64,000 nt of DNA from Nocardioides sp. SR21 (lineage in GTDB: Bacteria; Actinomycetota; Actinomycetes; Propionibacteriales; Nocardioidaceae), in NCBI RefSeq assembly GCF_022761125.1, contig NZ_JAKWJR010000002.1, forward strand, positions 62,001-126,000, written 5' to 3'. How positions within the stretch are numbered: the first letter of the stretch is position 1; the number at the start of each line of letters is the position of its first letter. The notes under the pieces were generated by a model that saw only the letters and a program-made list of their open reading frames with translations, had not been told where the DNA came from and ran no database searches. This document shows, piece by piece, positions 1 through 10,048 of the stretch. The position numbers and the translations under genes were made by a program.

Positions 1-215
1 GACCGCACCTTGGCGAGCAGCGAGGCCTCGCGCTCGAAGCGCGCCCGGTAGTCGTCGGCGTCGGCCAGGCCAGGTCGGACGATCTTCAGAGCGACCGAGC
101 GGCCGAGGCGCTCGTCGTGGGCTTCGTAGACCACGCCCATGCCGCCGTGACCGATCCTGCGCACGATCCGGTACCGGCCGAAGTGCTCGCCGGTATGCGG
201 ATTCTCGTCCAACAC
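1..215 (-). CDS. Serine/threonine protein kinase, N-terminal part (runs off the window)
   Basis: Only the first ~71 codons are in the window. They read as the N-lobe of a Hanks-type (PknB-like) kinase: the glycine-rich loop is IGHGGMGVVYEA at residues 21-32 and the ATP-anchoring lysine is in VALKIV near residue 44, followed by the start of helix C with its Glu region. The start is uncertain. I use a GTG, but the purine-rich GGGAGGG box ends only one base before it, and the next codon, TTG, has better spacing. No catalytic loop or transmembrane part can be seen. The secreted PASTA protein just upstream on the same strand fits a cell-wall sensing context, but that link is inference. Confidence 0.85.
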   Translation of the reverse strand, partial: MLDENPHTGEHFGRYRIVRRIGHGGMGVVYEAHDERLGRSVALKIVRPGLADADDYRARFEREASLLAKVR

Positions 216-261
216 GCCCTCCCGTGCCGTGGCTTCCCAACGACCCTGAGGTTAGTGGACG

Positions 262-570
262 TCAACGACCGATGGTCACGCCGACCGGGTGGAACGCCGG
301 ACGGACCCGACCCGCGGGCGGTGACTGCGACAGCACCTTGCCGCGCTTGTCGGGCGTGGTCGTCTTGCGGTGGACGTTGCCGAGACTGCAGTTCGCCCAC
401 TCGAGCTCGACCCGGACGGCGGGGAGCCGGAGGCCACGCAGGTACGGCACCAGGCAGCCGGTCTCGTCGCCGCTCTCGGCCTGCGCGCTCGGGACGGAGA
501 GCAGGGTGACGGCGAGGACGAGAGCCAGGGTCAGCCCGGACCTGCGACTCGATGCGCTGCGCTCGGACAT
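262..570 (-). CDS. Small secreted PASTA-domain protein
   Basis: A 102-residue protein with a typical signal peptide: basic SSRRS, then a hydrophobic core, with likely cleavage after AQA near residue 31. The mature part holds one PASTA-like domain (CLVPYLRG..., then SQSPPAGRV and a closing VGVTIGR strand). PASTA domains bind peptidoglycan fragments or lipid II and usually sit in the extracellular part of PknB kinases or PBPs; here the domain is free and exported. It contains two Cys (mature positions ~8 and ~30) that could pair. A GAGAGG box lies at good distance before ATG. The kinase gene follows on the same strand, so it may act as a soluble partner or decoy; that is speculation. Confidence 0.75.
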   Translation of the reverse strand: MSERSASSRRSGLTLALVLAVTLLSVPSAQAESGDETGCLVPYLRGLRLPAVRVELEWANCSLGNVHRKTTTPDKRGKVLSQSPPAGRVRPAFHPVGVTIGR

Positions 571-598
571 GCCTGCCCCCTCTCGGATGTGCCGGAGG

Positions 599-2089
599 CT
601 ACGCCCAAGTCGCGGTTTCCGCAGGCGACTCGACCAGGAACTGCGCGATCAGGTCCGGGTCGGCCGAGTGGGCCAGACCGGTCGCCATCGGCTCCGGTAC
701 GTCGAGCGCGGTCACCGCCTGCCGGCCGCCCGAGGTGGTGGCGACCAGCGTCGCGAGCCCGGCGCGTCGTTGGAACCACGTCGAGCGCAGGTTCCACCCG
801 ATCACGCCGTCGGTCTCCAGCGCGTCGCGGCGCCGGTTCAGGCTGCCCGAGCGGACCACGACGTGGCCGGCCACGAGCGCGTGCCCGAGAGCACGGGCGC
901 GGTCGGCCGCGAGCGCGACCGCGACGGGCAGGCCGAGGGCGGCCACGGCCGGCGCCCAGAGGGGGAGGTCGGCGAGCGGCACCAGGATGGCGGCGACCAC
1001 CAGCACCAGGACGGCGGGTCCGACGGCGCGGGTGTAGCGCCGGGTCCGTGCACGCGGGCCGTGCGCGAGCAACGGGGCCTCGAGCGGGTCGGGAGTGTGC
1101 AGGACCTCGCCGGCCGCACGGTGCACGACGGCCCGCGGCGCGGGCGGGACCAGCAGCGCGCTGCCCGAGGTGTTCTGCTCCAGGCCGGTGACGATCGCCC
1201 ACGCGCGGCCGCCGCCGGCCAGCCGGAGGCCGAGGGGCTCGCCGACCGAGACGCCGCGGACCCGCTCGTCGTCGAGCGTGGTCTCGCGGGTGGTGAGCAG
1301 CCCTCGGGTCAGGTGCCACGCGCCGCCGCGGATCGATCCGGTGTGGCTCAGCCGGAAGCCCCAGTTGTTCACGACGTACCCGCCGATCGACAGTCCCGAC
1401 ACCACCACGGCCAGGCCGATCACCGCGACCGGGATCGCGATCCACACCGACCACCCGGCGGCGTCGTCCGCGAACCGCTCGGGGTGCAGCCGCTCGAACC
1501 CGTTGAACGTGTTGAGGACCTGGGCGGCCACGCCGAGGACACCGGCGGTGATCACCAGGCCGGTGCTGGTGAGCGGGGCGAACCGCACCCACGACGGGTC
1601 GAACACCAGCACCGCCTCAGCGCTCTCGACCTCGGGCGTCGTGTGCTCGCCACCGAGGTGCAGCAGGTCCGCCCGCAGCCGTCGCGCCTGCTCGACCGGG
1701 AGCCCGTCGAGGTCGATCCGGTCCTCGTCGCCGCCGGACGTCGTACCGGTCCCGATGCGGACGCTGGTCAGCCCGAGCAGCCGGTGGACGGGCGGCGCGG
1801 TGATGTCGACGGTGCGGACCCGGTCGAGCGGCGTGGAGAGCACGTGCCGGTTCAGCAGCCCGCGGCGCAGCTCGATCCGGCCGGTGGTGATCCGGTAGCC
1901 GGTGGTGAAGTAGCGCAGCACACCGAGCGCGACGGGCACGGCGATGCCGATGATCTGCCACCAGTCGCGTCCGCCGTTGGTGGCGCTGCCCGCGATGAAC
2001 AGGGCGATCAGCGCGGGGAGGAACCGGACGAACTCCCGGACCGGGTAGATCAGCAGCATCCGCGGATCGAGGCGCTGCCAGTCCTTCAC
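599..2089 (-). CDS. Bacterial PH-domain membrane protein, YdbT-like
   Basis: About 496 residues. An N-terminal hydrophobic hairpin (FLPALIALFIAG, then IIGIAVPVALGVL) is followed by a bacterial PH (bPH2) module with the hallmark GYRITTGRIELRRGLLNR and PLDRVRTVDI. Two further TM-pair/PH units follow (around residues 180-330 and 370-490), so it has the three-module layout of B. subtilis YdbT. The family has no assigned reaction; YdbS/YdbT are linked to resistance to certain antimicrobial peptides. The GTG start overlaps the stop of the upstream YdbS-like gene by four bases (GTGA), so the two are translationally coupled. Confidence 0.85.
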   Translation of the reverse strand: MKDWQRLDPRMLLIYPVREFVRFLPALIALFIAGSATNGGRDWWQIIGIAVPVALGVLRYFTTGYRITTGRIELRRGLLNRHVLSTPLDRVRTVDITAPPVHRLLGLTSVRIGTGTTSGGDEDRIDLDGLPVEQARRLRADLLHLGGEHTTPEVESAEAVLVFDPSWVRFAPLTSTGLVITAGVLGVAAQVLNTFNGFERLHPERFADDAAGWSVWIAIPVAVIGLAVVVSGLSIGGYVVNNWGFRLSHTGSIRGGAWHLTRGLLTTRETTLDDERVRGVSVGEPLGLRLAGGGRAWAIVTGLEQNTSGSALLVPPAPRAVVHRAAGEVLHTPDPLEAPLLAHGPRARTRRYTRAVGPAVLVLVVAAILVPLADLPLWAPAVAALGLPVAVALAADRARALGHALVAGHVVVRSGSLNRRRDALETDGVIGWNLRSTWFQRRAGLATLVATTSGGRQAVTALDVPEPMATGLAHSADPDLIAQFLVESPAETATWA

Positions 2090-2565
2090 GTGGCGTCCCC
2101 GGGCGCGCTGTCGGCCATCAGCGTGAGCTCGTCGACCAGCTGCAGCGCGCGGTTGCGGTCGAGACCCTCGATCTCGAGGGCGCCGGCGGCCGAGGCCGTC
2201 GTGACGGTCACGGTCGACAGCCCGAACAGCCGCGCGATCGCCCCCTCGGCGTGGTCGACGGTCTGGATCCGCGACATCGGCGCGATCCGGCGCTCGCGGG
2301 CCCACCAGCCGGTCTGCGTGTAGACCGCGGTGCCGGTGACCTCCCAGCGGTGCACGGCGTAGCGCCACTGGGGTACGACGGCGACGTACGCCGCCGACAC
2401 GAGCGCGAGGAGCGCTACCGCCCACCACGGCACCGGCAGCCAGTCGGTGACCGGCCCGGCGACGGCCACGGCGACGGTCGTGACCAGACCCTCGACCGCG
2501 GCGACCGTGGCCCACATGAGCCGAGCCTTCGGGCTGACCCGCTGGCTCGGTTCGCGCATCTGCAT
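2086..2565 (-). CDS. Bacterial PH-domain protein, YdbS-like
   Basis: 159 residues: a cytoplasmic N-terminus, two membrane helices (ATVAAVEGLVTTVAVAVAG and WWAVALLALVSAAYVAVV), then one bPH2 domain with the family signature WEVTGTAVYTQTGWWAR and MSRIQTVDHAEG. The paired YdbS/YdbT organisation is the usual one for this family. The ATG is seven bases after a minus-strand TAGGGT, so the mRNA is probably leaderless; a second ATG two codons on is possible. That -10 is shared with the divergent RTX-repeat gene. No function beyond the membrane location can be stated. Confidence 0.85.
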   Translation of the reverse strand: MQMREPSQRVSPKARLMWATVAAVEGLVTTVAVAVAGPVTDWLPVPWWAVALLALVSAAYVAVVPQWRYAVHRWEVTGTAVYTQTGWWARERRIAPMSRIQTVDHAEGAIARLFGLSTVTVTTASAAGALEIEGLDRNRALQLVDELTLMADSAPGDAT

Positions 2566-2572
2566 GCAACCG

Positions 2573-2582
2573 ACCCTAGGGT
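2573..2582. promoter_or_regulatory. Symmetric bidirectional -10 (ACCCTAGGGT)
   Basis: The 10-bp palindrome supplies TAGGGT to both strands. On the minus strand it ends seven bases before the YdbS-like ATG; on the plus strand it lies ~18 bases before the RTX-protein ATG. The two hexamers overlap at the central TA. A shared -10 makes the two genes compete for one polymerase site. Seen in sequence; activity is inferred. Confidence 0.55.
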
Positions 2583-2599
2583 CTGGGCGTCTAGGAGGT

Positions 2600-3889
2600 A
2601 TGAGCGCACTCGGCCCGATGTCCGCTGCCCTCCTCGTGGCTGCCCTCCTCCCCGCCCACGCGGCGCACGCGGCGCACGCGGCGCACGCGGCGCCCACGCC
2701 CACCTGTCAGGGAGAGGCGGCCACGATCGTCGGCACCGGCGGCGACGACTCGCTCCGCGGGACACCCGGCGACGACGTGATCGTCGCGCTGGGCGGCGAC
2801 GACGTCGTCGTCGCCCGTGGTGGAGACGACCTGGTCTGCGGGGGCGACGGCTCGGACACGTTGCGCGGCGGCCGCGGCGCCGACCGGCTCCACGGCGAGC
2901 GCGAGGCTCTGCACGTCGATCGGGGCGGCCGCTGGCTCGAGCCGGACCTCCTGGACGGTGGTCCCGGTGACGACCACCTCGACGTGGGCGGCGACGACCG
3001 GTCCGCCGGCGTCACCTACGGCGGCAACGGCATCCTCGACTACCGCGACGGTCGGGCCGCGATCACGCTCGACCTGGACGCCGGGACGTCGTCCGGGCAG
3101 GGCGACGACACGCTCGTGGCCGCGGCGGGGTCGGGCTGCGACGGCCCGGACTGCTTCGGGGTGGCGGTCTACGGCTCGGCCTCGGACGACGTCCTGCTCG
3201 GCAGCGTGGCCAACGACGTCCTGCTCGGCAACGAGGGCGATGACGTGATCGACGGCCGCGGCGGTGCCGACGAGCTGCGCGCCGGGATGGACGGCGTCGA
3301 AGGCCCTGCCGACGCCGACGTCGTGAACGGCGGCGACGGCGACGACGTCCTCGCCTCCTTCATCGGGCGCGACGTGCTGAACGGCGACGCGGGGGACGAC
3401 CAGGTGCTGGCGATCGGCGGTGGGCCTGCGGAGGCGTACGGCGGTCCGGGTGACGACGAGCTCGTCGTCGAGCTCTCGCGGCGCCCGGGCTTCGCGATCG
3501 ACGGCGGGGCGGGTGCCGACGACGGGCAGGTCTGGGGACCGGGCCGGATCGGCGGTGGCGGGCGGCCCGGTGCCGCCCGGGTGCTGATGGCCGAGGAGAG
3601 GGTGGTCGCCGCGGGCGTCGAGTGGGGCGCGATCGCCGGGCTCGAGAGGCTCCTGCTCGGCGCGAACGTCGCGTGGGACTACCGCGGCACCGACGCGCGC
3701 GACGTGGTGGACTCGGCCGGCACGTCGCTGCGGGCGTGGACCTACGGCGGCGCCGACGTGGTCCAGGGGACGCCCGGATCCGATCGGATCGATGCCGGTG
3801 CCGGCACGGACCGCGTCTCCGGCGGCAACGGGCGCGACCGCTGTCTGCACGCCGAGCGCGTGCAGGGATGCGAGCGGATCAGTCCTTGA
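2600..3889 (+). CDS. Secreted RTX (hemolysin-type calcium-binding) repeat protein
   Basis: 429 residues. A signal peptide is followed by a short HAA tandem repeat, then nearly the whole protein is built of Asp/Gly nonapeptide repeats ([32 protein letters not shown] and others), the Ca2+-binding parallel beta-roll of RTX proteins. A few Cys pairs are scattered, including [10 protein letters not shown] at the C-terminus. No enzymatic domain is visible, so a structural, adhesive or calcium-scavenging role is the most that can be inferred. The ATG follows AGGAGGT with no spacer; an ATG 18 bases downstream would give a more standard signal peptide. It converges with the carboxylase gene and overlaps its 3' end by 11 bp. 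Confidence 0.8.
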   Translation: MSALGPMSAALLVAALLPAHAAHAAHAAHAAPTPTCQGEAATIVGTGGDDSLRGTPGDDVIVALGGDDVVVARGGDDLVCGGDGSDTLRGGRGADRLHGEREALHVDRGGRWLEPDLLDGGPGDDHLDVGGDDRSAGVTYGGNGILDYRDGRAAITLDLDAGTSSGQGDDTLVAAAGSGCDGPDCFGVAVYGSASDDVLLGSVANDVLLGNEGDDVIDGRGGADELRAGMDGVEGPADADVVNGGDGDDVLASFIGRDVLNGDAGDDQVLAIGGGPAEAYGGPGDDELVVELSRRPGFAIDGGAGADDGQVWGPGRIGGGGRPGAARVLMAEERVVAAGVEWGAIAGLERLLLGANVAWDYRGTDARDVVDSAGTSLRAWTYGGADVVQGTPGSDRIDAGAGTDRVSGGNGRDRCLHAERVQGCERISP

Positions 3890-5660
3890 GCTCGCAGATG
3901 ACCGCGCCGTTGCCGACGGTCTGGCCGACCTCGGCCTGCAGGCCGGTGACGGTGCCGGCCTTGTGGGCCTTGAGCGGCTGCTCCATCTTCATGGCCTCGA
4001 TGACGACCACGGTGTCGCCCTCGGCGACGGTCTGGCCCTCCTCGACGACGACCTTGACGACGGTGCCCTGCATCGGGCTGGTGACGGCGTCGCCGGACGC
4101 GGCCGCGCCCGCCTTCTTGCCGCCGGCGCGCTTGGCCTTCCCCTTCGACCCCGCGCCCGCGGCCGTCCCGGCGGCTAGGCCACCGAGTCCGCCGGGCAGC
4201 ACGACCTCGAGCCGCTTGCCGCCGACCTCGACGACGACCTTCTGCCGCTCGCCGGCCTCCTCCGCCTCGGCGGTCTCGCCGCCGTACGGCGTGATCTGGT
4301 TGTCGAAGTCGGTCTCGATCCACTGCGTGTAGACGTCGAACGACGTGCCGTCGCCGATGTAGGCCGGGTCGCGGACCACGGCCTGGTGGAACGGGATGAC
4401 CGTCGGCATGCCGTCGACGACGAACTCGTCGAGCGCGCGGCGCGAGCGCTCCAGCGCCTGCGTGCGGTCACGGCCGGTGACGATCAGCTTGGCGATGAGG
4501 GAGTCGAACGAGCCGGGGACGGTCTCGCCGTTCTCGTAGCCACCGTCGACGCGGATGCCCGGGCCCTGCGGCGGGCTCCAGGCGGACAGGGTGCCGGGGG
4601 CGGGCATGAAGTTGCGGCCGCCGTCCTCCGCGTTGATGCGGTACTCGATCGAGTGGCCGCGGATCTCCGGGTCGTCGTACCCGAGCTCCTCGCCGGCGGC
4701 GATGCGGAACATCTCGCGCACCAGGTCGATGCCGGTGACCTCCTCGGACACGCAGTGCTCGACCTGGAGGCGGGTGTTGACCTCGAGGAACGAGATCGTG
4801 CCGTCCTGGGCGACGAGGAACTCGCAGGTGCCGGCGCCGTAGTAGCCGGCCTCGCGCAGGATCGACTTCGACGACTCGTAGAGCCGGTTGATCTGGTCGT
4901 CGGTCAGGAACGGCGCGGGCGCCTCCTCGACGAGCTTCTGGTTGCGGCGCTGCAGCGAGCAGTCGCGGGTGGAGACCACCACGACGTTGCCGTGCTGGTC
5001 GGCCAGGCACTGGGTCTCGACGTGGCGCGGCTTGTCGAGGAACTTCTCGACCAGGCACTCGCCGCGGCCGAAGGCGGTGACCGCCTCGCGGACGGCGGAC
5101 TCGAACGCGTCCGGGATCTCCTCGATCGTGCGGGCGACCTTGAGGCCGCGGCCGCCACCACCGAAGACGGCCTTGATCGCGACCGGCAGGCCGTTGGCCT
5201 CGGCGAACCGCACGACCTCGTCGGCGTCGGCGACCGGGTCCTTGGTGCCGGGGGCGAGCGGCGCCTGGGCCCGCTCGGCGATGTGCTTGGCCTTGGCCTT
5301 GTCGCCCAGCGCCTCGATCGCGGCCGGCGGCGGGCCGATCCAGATCAGGCCGGCGTCGATCACGGCCTGCGCGAAGTCGGCGTTCTCGGCGAGGAAGCCG
5401 TAGCCCGGGTGCACGGAGTCGGCGCCGGACTTCTCGGCGACCGCGATGATCTTGGCGATGTCCAGGTAGGAGTCGGCCGGGGTGGCCCCGCCCAGGGAGT
5501 GGGCCTCGTCGGCGAGCCGCACGAACAGCGCGTCGCGGTCGGGCTCGGCGTAGACCGCCACGCTGCCGATCCCGGCGTCCTTGCAGGCGCGGATCACCCG
5601 GACGGCGATCTCACCTCGGTTGGCGATCAGGACCTTCTGCAACGGCTTGCTCTCGGGCAC
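3879..5660 (-). CDS. Acyl-CoA (acetyl/propionyl) carboxylase alpha chain: biotin carboxylase plus biotin carrier
   Basis: 593 residues, the usual length of actinobacterial AccA/BccA chains. Residues 8-120 form the biotin carboxylase N-domain ([18 protein letters not shown]). The ATP-grasp domain has the GGGGRGLK loop near residue 167 and [10 protein letters not shown] near 290. A flexible Ala/Gly/Lys-rich linker leads to the carrier domain with the biotinylation motif EAMKMEQ near residue 556. It carboxylates its own biotin using ATP and bicarbonate; the carboxyl is passed to an acyl-CoA by the beta subunit, which together with epsilon and the biotin ligase is encoded about 15 kb away. The GTG start has a strong AGGAGGGG box. 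Confidence 0.93.
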   Translation of the reverse strand: MPESKPLQKVLIANRGEIAVRVIRACKDAGIGSVAVYAEPDRDALFVRLADEAHSLGGATPADSYLDIAKIIAVAEKSGADSVHPGYGFLAENADFAQAVIDAGLIWIGPPPAAIEALGDKAKAKHIAERAQAPLAPGTKDPVADADEVVRFAEANGLPVAIKAVFGGGGRGLKVARTIEEIPDAFESAVREAVTAFGRGECLVEKFLDKPRHVETQCLADQHGNVVVVSTRDCSLQRRNQKLVEEAPAPFLTDDQINRLYESSKSILREAGYYGAGTCEFLVAQDGTISFLEVNTRLQVEHCVSEEVTGIDLVREMFRIAAGEELGYDDPEIRGHSIEYRINAEDGGRNFMPAPGTLSAWSPPQGPGIRVDGGYENGETVPGSFDSLIAKLIVTGRDRTQALERSRRALDEFVVDGMPTVIPFHQAVVRDPAYIGDGTSFDVYTQWIETDFDNQITPYGGETAEAEEAGERQKVVVEVGGKRLEVVLPGGLGGLAAGTAAGAGSKGKAKRAGGKKAGAAASGDAVTSPMQGTVVKVVVEEGQTVAEGDTVVVIEAMKMEQPLKAHKAGTVTGLQAEVGQTVGNGAVICELKD

Positions 5661-5850
5661 TACCCCTCCTGCTTCCAGACGTGACGGATCATCGCGACCC
5701 GCCCGGCAGGGTATCGCCAGCGGGCGTCGCACGGGCCCCGGTGTCCGTGTGGCCCATCTCGCACCAAGCAGATGTTTGGTCACCTCACCCTTTCGGACCG
5801 ATCCTCGGCCAACGCTCAGGTCGGGCGCGGAACCGGCCGATCGGCGGGGT

Positions 5851-7575
5851 GTGACCCGTGCAACTGACACCTCGACCGCCGGTGAGGCCCGTGACCTCGA
5901 TGCCCTCGCCGAGGCGGTGGACCGATCGTTCGCCGTCATCGAGTTCCAGCTCGACGGGACGGTCATCACCGCCAACCAGAACTTCCTCGACCTGATGGGC
6001 TACCCGCTGGCCGGGGTCCGTGGGAAGCACCACCGGACGTTCTGCACGCCGGAGTACGCCGAGTCCTCGTCGTACGACGAGCTGTGGGCGCGGCTGCGCT
6101 CGGGCGCGTTCGTGCAGGACCAGTTCCTCCGGGTCACCCGCGAGGGACGCGAGGTGTGGCTGCAGGCGACGTACAACCCGGTCCTGGACGACGAGGGCAA
6201 CCCGGTCAAGGTCGTCAAGATCGCCCAGGACGTCACCGAGGCGAAGCGCATCGGAGCCGAGCACGTCGGCAAGATGGCGGCGATCGAGCGCGCCCAGGCG
6301 GTCATCGAGTTCGACCTCGAGGGCCGGATCCTCACGGCGAACCGCAACTTCCTCGACGTCGTCGGCTACTCGCTGCCCGACCTCCAGGGCAAGCACCACA
6401 AGATGTTCGTCGACCCGGAGTTCGCGCAGACCCAGGAGTACGCCGACTTCTGGGAGCGACTCGGCGCCGGGCAGTTCGAGGCGGGGGAGTACCGCCGCTT
6501 CGGCAAGGGCGGCCGCGAGGTCTGGCTGCAGGCGACGTACAACCCGATCCTCGACGCCAAGGGCGCTCCGATGAAGGTGGTCAAGTTCGCCACCGACGTC
6601 ACCGCGACCAAGCTCGCGAGCGCCGAGGTCCAGGCCCGGGTGGACGCGGTCGACCGCGCGCAGGCCGTGATCGAGTTCGACCTCGACGGCCTGGTCGTCC
6701 ACGCGAACGAGAACTTCCTGCGGACCCTCGGCTTCTCGCTGCGCGAGATCGTCGGCCAGCACCACAGCACCTTCTGCGACGACGAGTACACCCGCTCGGT
6801 GGAGTACCGCGACTTCTGGATGCGCCTGGGCAAGGGCGAGGTCATCGCCGGCCGCTTCCACCGCAAGGGCAAGTACGGCCGCGACGTCTACATCCAGGCC
6901 ACCTACAACCCGGTGCTCGACCTGGCCGGCAACGTCGTCAAGGTCATCAAGTACGCGTACGACGTGACCATCGAGGTCGACCGGGAGCAGCGCATCGACG
7001 TCGGCACCCGCGACATGACCGAGTCGGTCCGTGAGCTCGCGGGCTCGATCACCGAGATCGCGACCCAGTCGAACACGGCGACCGAGCTGGCCGCCGAGAC
7101 GCACGCGAACGCCGAGCAGGGTGTCGAGGCGCTGCGCGCCTCCATCGAGGCGATCACGCTGATCCAGAAGTCCTCGGCCTCGATCAGCGACATCGTCAAG
7201 GTGATCGGCGAGATCGCCGGCCAGACGAACCTGCTGGCGTTCAACGCCTCGATCGAGGCCGCCCGCGCCGGCGAGCACGGCGTCGGCTTCTCGATCGTCG
7301 CGGGTGAGGTCCGCAAGCTGGCCGAGCGCTCGTTCGAGGCCGCCCAGCAGATCGGCCGCCTCATCGAGGAGTCCGCGGAGCGGGTCGACCAGGGCTCGAA
7401 GGTCTCCCAGCGCGCGGAGGTCGCCTTCGAGCGCATCGTCACGAGCGTCTCGCGCACCAACGAGGCGATCCGCACGATCTCCGCCTCCACGCGGGTTCAG
7501 CAGGAGGCCTCTGCGAACGTGAACTCGCTGATCGACCAGCTCGCCTCCGTCACCAGCGGCGCCGACGGCAGGTGA
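5851..7575 (+). CDS. Cytoplasmic methyl-accepting chemotaxis-type protein with three PAS domains
   Basis: 574 residues with no transmembrane segment. Three closely similar PAS domains start near residues 25, 145 and 270; each repeats AVIEF-LDG---AN-NFL and a GKHH--F motif, and ends in YNP-LD--G. They are joined by short coiled segments. Residues ~375-574 are an MCP signalling helix hairpin with the tip [20 protein letters not shown], the region that contacts CheA and CheW. The hairpin is short for the family. It is presumably a soluble redox or ligand sensor. The triple-CheW gene begins only a few bases later, so the two are co-transcribed; no cheA, cheY, cheR or cheB is in the window. Confidence 0.9.
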   Translation: MTRATDTSTAGEARDLDALAEAVDRSFAVIEFQLDGTVITANQNFLDLMGYPLAGVRGKHHRTFCTPEYAESSSYDELWARLRSGAFVQDQFLRVTREGREVWLQATYNPVLDDEGNPVKVVKIAQDVTEAKRIGAEHVGKMAAIERAQAVIEFDLEGRILTANRNFLDVVGYSLPDLQGKHHKMFVDPEFAQTQEYADFWERLGAGQFEAGEYRRFGKGGREVWLQATYNPILDAKGAPMKVVKFATDVTATKLASAEVQARVDAVDRAQAVIEFDLDGLVVHANENFLRTLGFSLREIVGQHHSTFCDDEYTRSVEYRDFWMRLGKGEVIAGRFHRKGKYGRDVYIQATYNPVLDLAGNVVKVIKYAYDVTIEVDREQRIDVGTRDMTESVRELAGSITEIATQSNTATELAAETHANAEQGVEALRASIEAITLIQKSSASISDIVKVIGEIAGQTNLLAFNASIEAARAGEHGVGFSIVAGEVRKLAERSFEAAQQIGRLIEESAERVDQGSKVSQRAEVAFERIVTSVSRTNEAIRTISASTRVQQEASANVNSLIDQLASVTSGADGR

Positions 7576-7579
7576 CCCC

Positions 7580-9016
7580 GTGACGGACGCCGTCTACGGC
7601 CTCCTCGGCCTCGGCGAGCTCGATCTCGCGCTGCCGCTCTCGGCGCTGCGCGAGGTGGTGCCGCGACCCGCCGCCCTGGCACCCCTGCCCGTCTCGGCCC
7701 CCGGGCTGGCCGGTGCGATGGCACTGCGCTCGATCGTGCTCCCCGTGGTCGACCTGCGCCCGCTGCTCGGCGCTGCCGACCAGGCGCCCGCCGACCAGGT
7801 CGTGGTCGTCGTCAGGCACGAGCACCGCGTGATCGGCCTCGTCGTCGACCAGGTGCGGGGTGTGGCTCGCGTCCCGGACGCCGACCTGGTGCCCTTCGCC
7901 ACCGCCTCCGGCGACCTGCTGGTCTCGCACGCCTTCCTGCTGGGCGAGGAGCGTCAGCCGGTCAGCGTCCTCGACGCGGCCCAGCTGCTCGGCCTCCCCG
8001 GGGTGCCCAGCGTCTCCGACGAGCCCGCCGCGGCGGCGGTGGAGGACGCGCGGGCCACCGGCTCGGCGCCGAGCCTCACCCTCGTCCGGTGCGGCGACCA
8101 GGTGCTGGCGCTCGACGTCGACGCGATCCACACCACGCTCCCACTCATCGAGCTCCGCCCGTCCGTGCTGACCGCCGGCGACTGTCTCGGAACCACGGCG
8201 TTCGGTGGCCGCGAGGTCCCCGTCGTGGATCCGATGACGCTGGTCGGGCTGCCGGCACTCGGGGCCGACGACGTCCGCGCGGGCGTGGTGCTCGACCTCG
8301 GGGTCGGGCAGGTGGTCCTGGCCGTCACCGACCTGGTCGAGCTGCGCGCGGCCGGGTCCGAGGTCCTCCCGGTCCCGCGGTTCGCGGCGTCCCGCCCGGA
8401 CCTCGTGAGCGGCATGCTCGCCCTCGACGACGGCGCCTGCCTCGTGCTCGACGGGCCCGGGCTGCGGAGCGACCGCAGCCTGCTCGCCCTGGCGGCGGTC
8501 AACACCGACCTCGACATCGGCTCCGGCGCCGGCGACAGCGCGGACGGGGTCGACCTCACGCGTGCACCGGCGTACGTGACGTACTCCGCGGGCATCGGGC
8601 TCGCGACGCCGCTCGATCAGGTCGTCGAGATCCTTCCGCCGCCGACCTCGCTGACCCCGTCCGCCGTCGCCGACGTGCTCGGCACGGTCGTGCACCGCGG
8701 CCACGCGGTCCCGGTGCTGTCTCTCGCCCGCCTCCTCGGGCACGAGCCGGCCGAGCCCGGCCCGTCGTCGTGCCTGCTCCTCGTCGAGCTCGGCGACGAG
8801 CAGGTCGGGTTCGCGGTCGACGCCCTCGTGGGCATCGAGCCGCGCTCCTGGTCCGACCCGGAGCACGACGGCCGCGGGCTCGTCGAGGCGCGGCGCGCGG
8901 TGCAGGACTCGCCCCTGATCCGGCTGGCGGGCGGCACCCGTCTCGTCCCCGACCTCGACCTGCGCGCCCTCGCCCGCGTCGTCGGCCTGACGGACCTCGA
9001 GGAGGCCGCGGCATGA
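7580..9016 (+). CDS. Triple CheW-domain protein
   Basis: 478 residues composed of three consecutive CheW-like domains (about 1-145, 155-305 and 325-475). Each has the strand pattern ending in a VVDLR-LLG-like motif (VVDLRPLLG; VVDPMTLVG; VLSLARLLG), and a VGLVVDQVRGV-type strand is clearest in domain 1. CheW scaffolds couple MCPs to CheA kinase. Fused multi-CheW proteins are uncommon, and without CheA here this one may crosslink receptor trimers into an array or act as a signalling sink. GTG start, four bases after the MCP stop. The GAF gene follows 22 bases later. Confidence 0.85.
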   Translation: MTDAVYGLLGLGELDLALPLSALREVVPRPAALAPLPVSAPGLAGAMALRSIVLPVVDLRPLLGAADQAPADQVVVVVRHEHRVIGLVVDQVRGVARVPDADLVPFATASGDLLVSHAFLLGEERQPVSVLDAAQLLGLPGVPSVSDEPAAAAVEDARATGSAPSLTLVRCGDQVLALDVDAIHTTLPLIELRPSVLTAGDCLGTTAFGGREVPVVDPMTLVGLPALGADDVRAGVVLDLGVGQVVLAVTDLVELRAAGSEVLPVPRFAASRPDLVSGMLALDDGACLVLDGPGLRSDRSLLALAAVNTDLDIGSGAGDSADGVDLTRAPAYVTYSAGIGLATPLDQVVEILPPPTSLTPSAVADVLGTVVHRGHAVPVLSLARLLGHEPAEPGPSSCLLLVELGDEQVGFAVDALVGIEPRSWSDPEHDGRGLVEARRAVQDSPLIRLAGGTRLVPDLDLRALARVVGLTDLEEAAA

Positions 9017-9038
9017 CGATCCGACAGAAGAAGGAACG

Positions 9039-9899
9039 ATGACCATCGCACCCCTCGGCCGCTCGCTCGCGAAGCTGCGCAGCCACGGCCTGCACGCCCC
9101 GACCCGCGAGGACGTACGTCGCGCCCTCGGGCTGGGCGCCACGGAGGACGTCGAGGTCCTCTGGGACCGGGTCTGTGCCGACGCCGAGGTCTCCGCGCAC
9201 GAGCCCGTCCTCGATCTCGACGAGCTCGACCGGATCACCCGGGCGCTCGTGGACATGGGCGGCCGGCCCGCACTGGTCGGGCGCGCCCAGGCGGTGCGCG
9301 TGGCGTCGTACCGCGAGATCGCAGCGCGGGGCAGCGACGCTCCGGCCCCCGGTTGGGACTGGGCGCGCGCGGCCATGGACACGCTGCTGAAGGGCCGGAC
9401 GCCGCGGCGTGAGCGGCTCGACGAGCTGGTCTCCCTCGACCCGTTCGCCGCGGAGCTGCGCGTGGAGCTGAACCAGGCGGCCGCGCGGATCGCGCAACGC
9501 CTCGGTACCGCCATCGGTGGCGTGAGCATCGTGCTGGACGGAGCGCAGTGCTACGTCGGCCGCTACGGCGGCGACCACAGCTGGAGTGCCGACGCCGGTG
9601 GCACCCCCATCGAGTGGTCCTACTGCGCGACCAGCGTGCGCACCCGTGCGCCGTACGTCGTCCCCGACGCCGCCGCCGACGTGCTCCACCGGATCAACCC
9701 GACCGCCGCCCGCGACGGGGTGCGCGCGTACGCCGGCGCCCCGCTGATCACCTCCAGCGGCGAGGTGCTGGGCAACTGCTGCGTGATCGACGTGGTGCCC
9801 CGCGACTTCACCGAGGCCGACATCGCCGTGCTCCAGGAGGAGGCGGCGGCTGTCGTGGCCGACCTCGAGCGGCGGCGCGCGGAGTGCGAGCGCGCCTGA
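9039..9899 (+). CDS. GAF-domain protein
   Basis: 286 residues. The N-terminal ~130 residues are helical and not recognised. Residues ~140-280 form a GAF domain (AQRLGTAIGGVSIVLDG, YCATSVRTRAPYVVPDA, YAGAPLITSSGEVLGNCCVID), a type that binds small ligands, heme, flavin or tetrapyrrole. No output domain follows. An AAGGAA box precedes the ATG. Position as the third gene of the MCP/CheW operon suggests it is an accessory sensor or regulator of that pathway; there is no direct evidence. Confidence 0.8.
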   Translation: MTIAPLGRSLAKLRSHGLHAPTREDVRRALGLGATEDVEVLWDRVCADAEVSAHEPVLDLDELDRITRALVDMGGRPALVGRAQAVRVASYREIAARGSDAPAPGWDWARAAMDTLLKGRTPRRERLDELVSLDPFAAELRVELNQAAARIAQRLGTAIGGVSIVLDGAQCYVGRYGGDHSWSADAGGTPIEWSYCATSVRTRAPYVVPDAAADVLHRINPTAARDGVRAYAGAPLITSSGEVLGNCCVIDVVPRDFTEADIAVLQEEAAAVVADLERRRAECERA

Positions 9900-10022
9900 G
9901 AGCTGGTGGCGTCGGTGGACGGTGCTGTCGCCGTCGGGCAGGTACGTGACCTTCGAGGCTCGCTCCGCTCGCCTTCCTCCACTACCGATCCCTCCCTTCG
10001 TCACCCCGCTGGTTAACAAACG

Positions 10023-10039
10023 CTAACCAAACCGGTTAG
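10023..10039. promoter_or_regulatory. Candidate operator and -10 of the acyl-CoA dehydrogenase gene
   Basis: CTAACC and GGTTAG form a 6-bp inverted repeat with a 5-base centre. A second GGTTA at 10011-10015 pairs with the same TAACC arm. The right arm overlaps the -10 TAGGGT (10037-10042), which lies six bases before the ATG, so a protein bound here would block initiation. A TetR-type acyl-CoA-sensing repressor is a reasonable guess; none is encoded next to it. Confidence 0.45.
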
Positions 10040-10048
10040 GGTGCGGCC

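Noticed and set aside
5660..5850. FliA-type flagellar promoter before the MCP gene
   Set aside because: CCGATCGG is present but the TAAA -35 and GCCGATAA -10 with proper spacing are not.
9013..9042. Nine-codon ORF overlapping the CheW stop
   Set aside because: Too short and without context; probably chance ATG in the spacer before the GAF gene.
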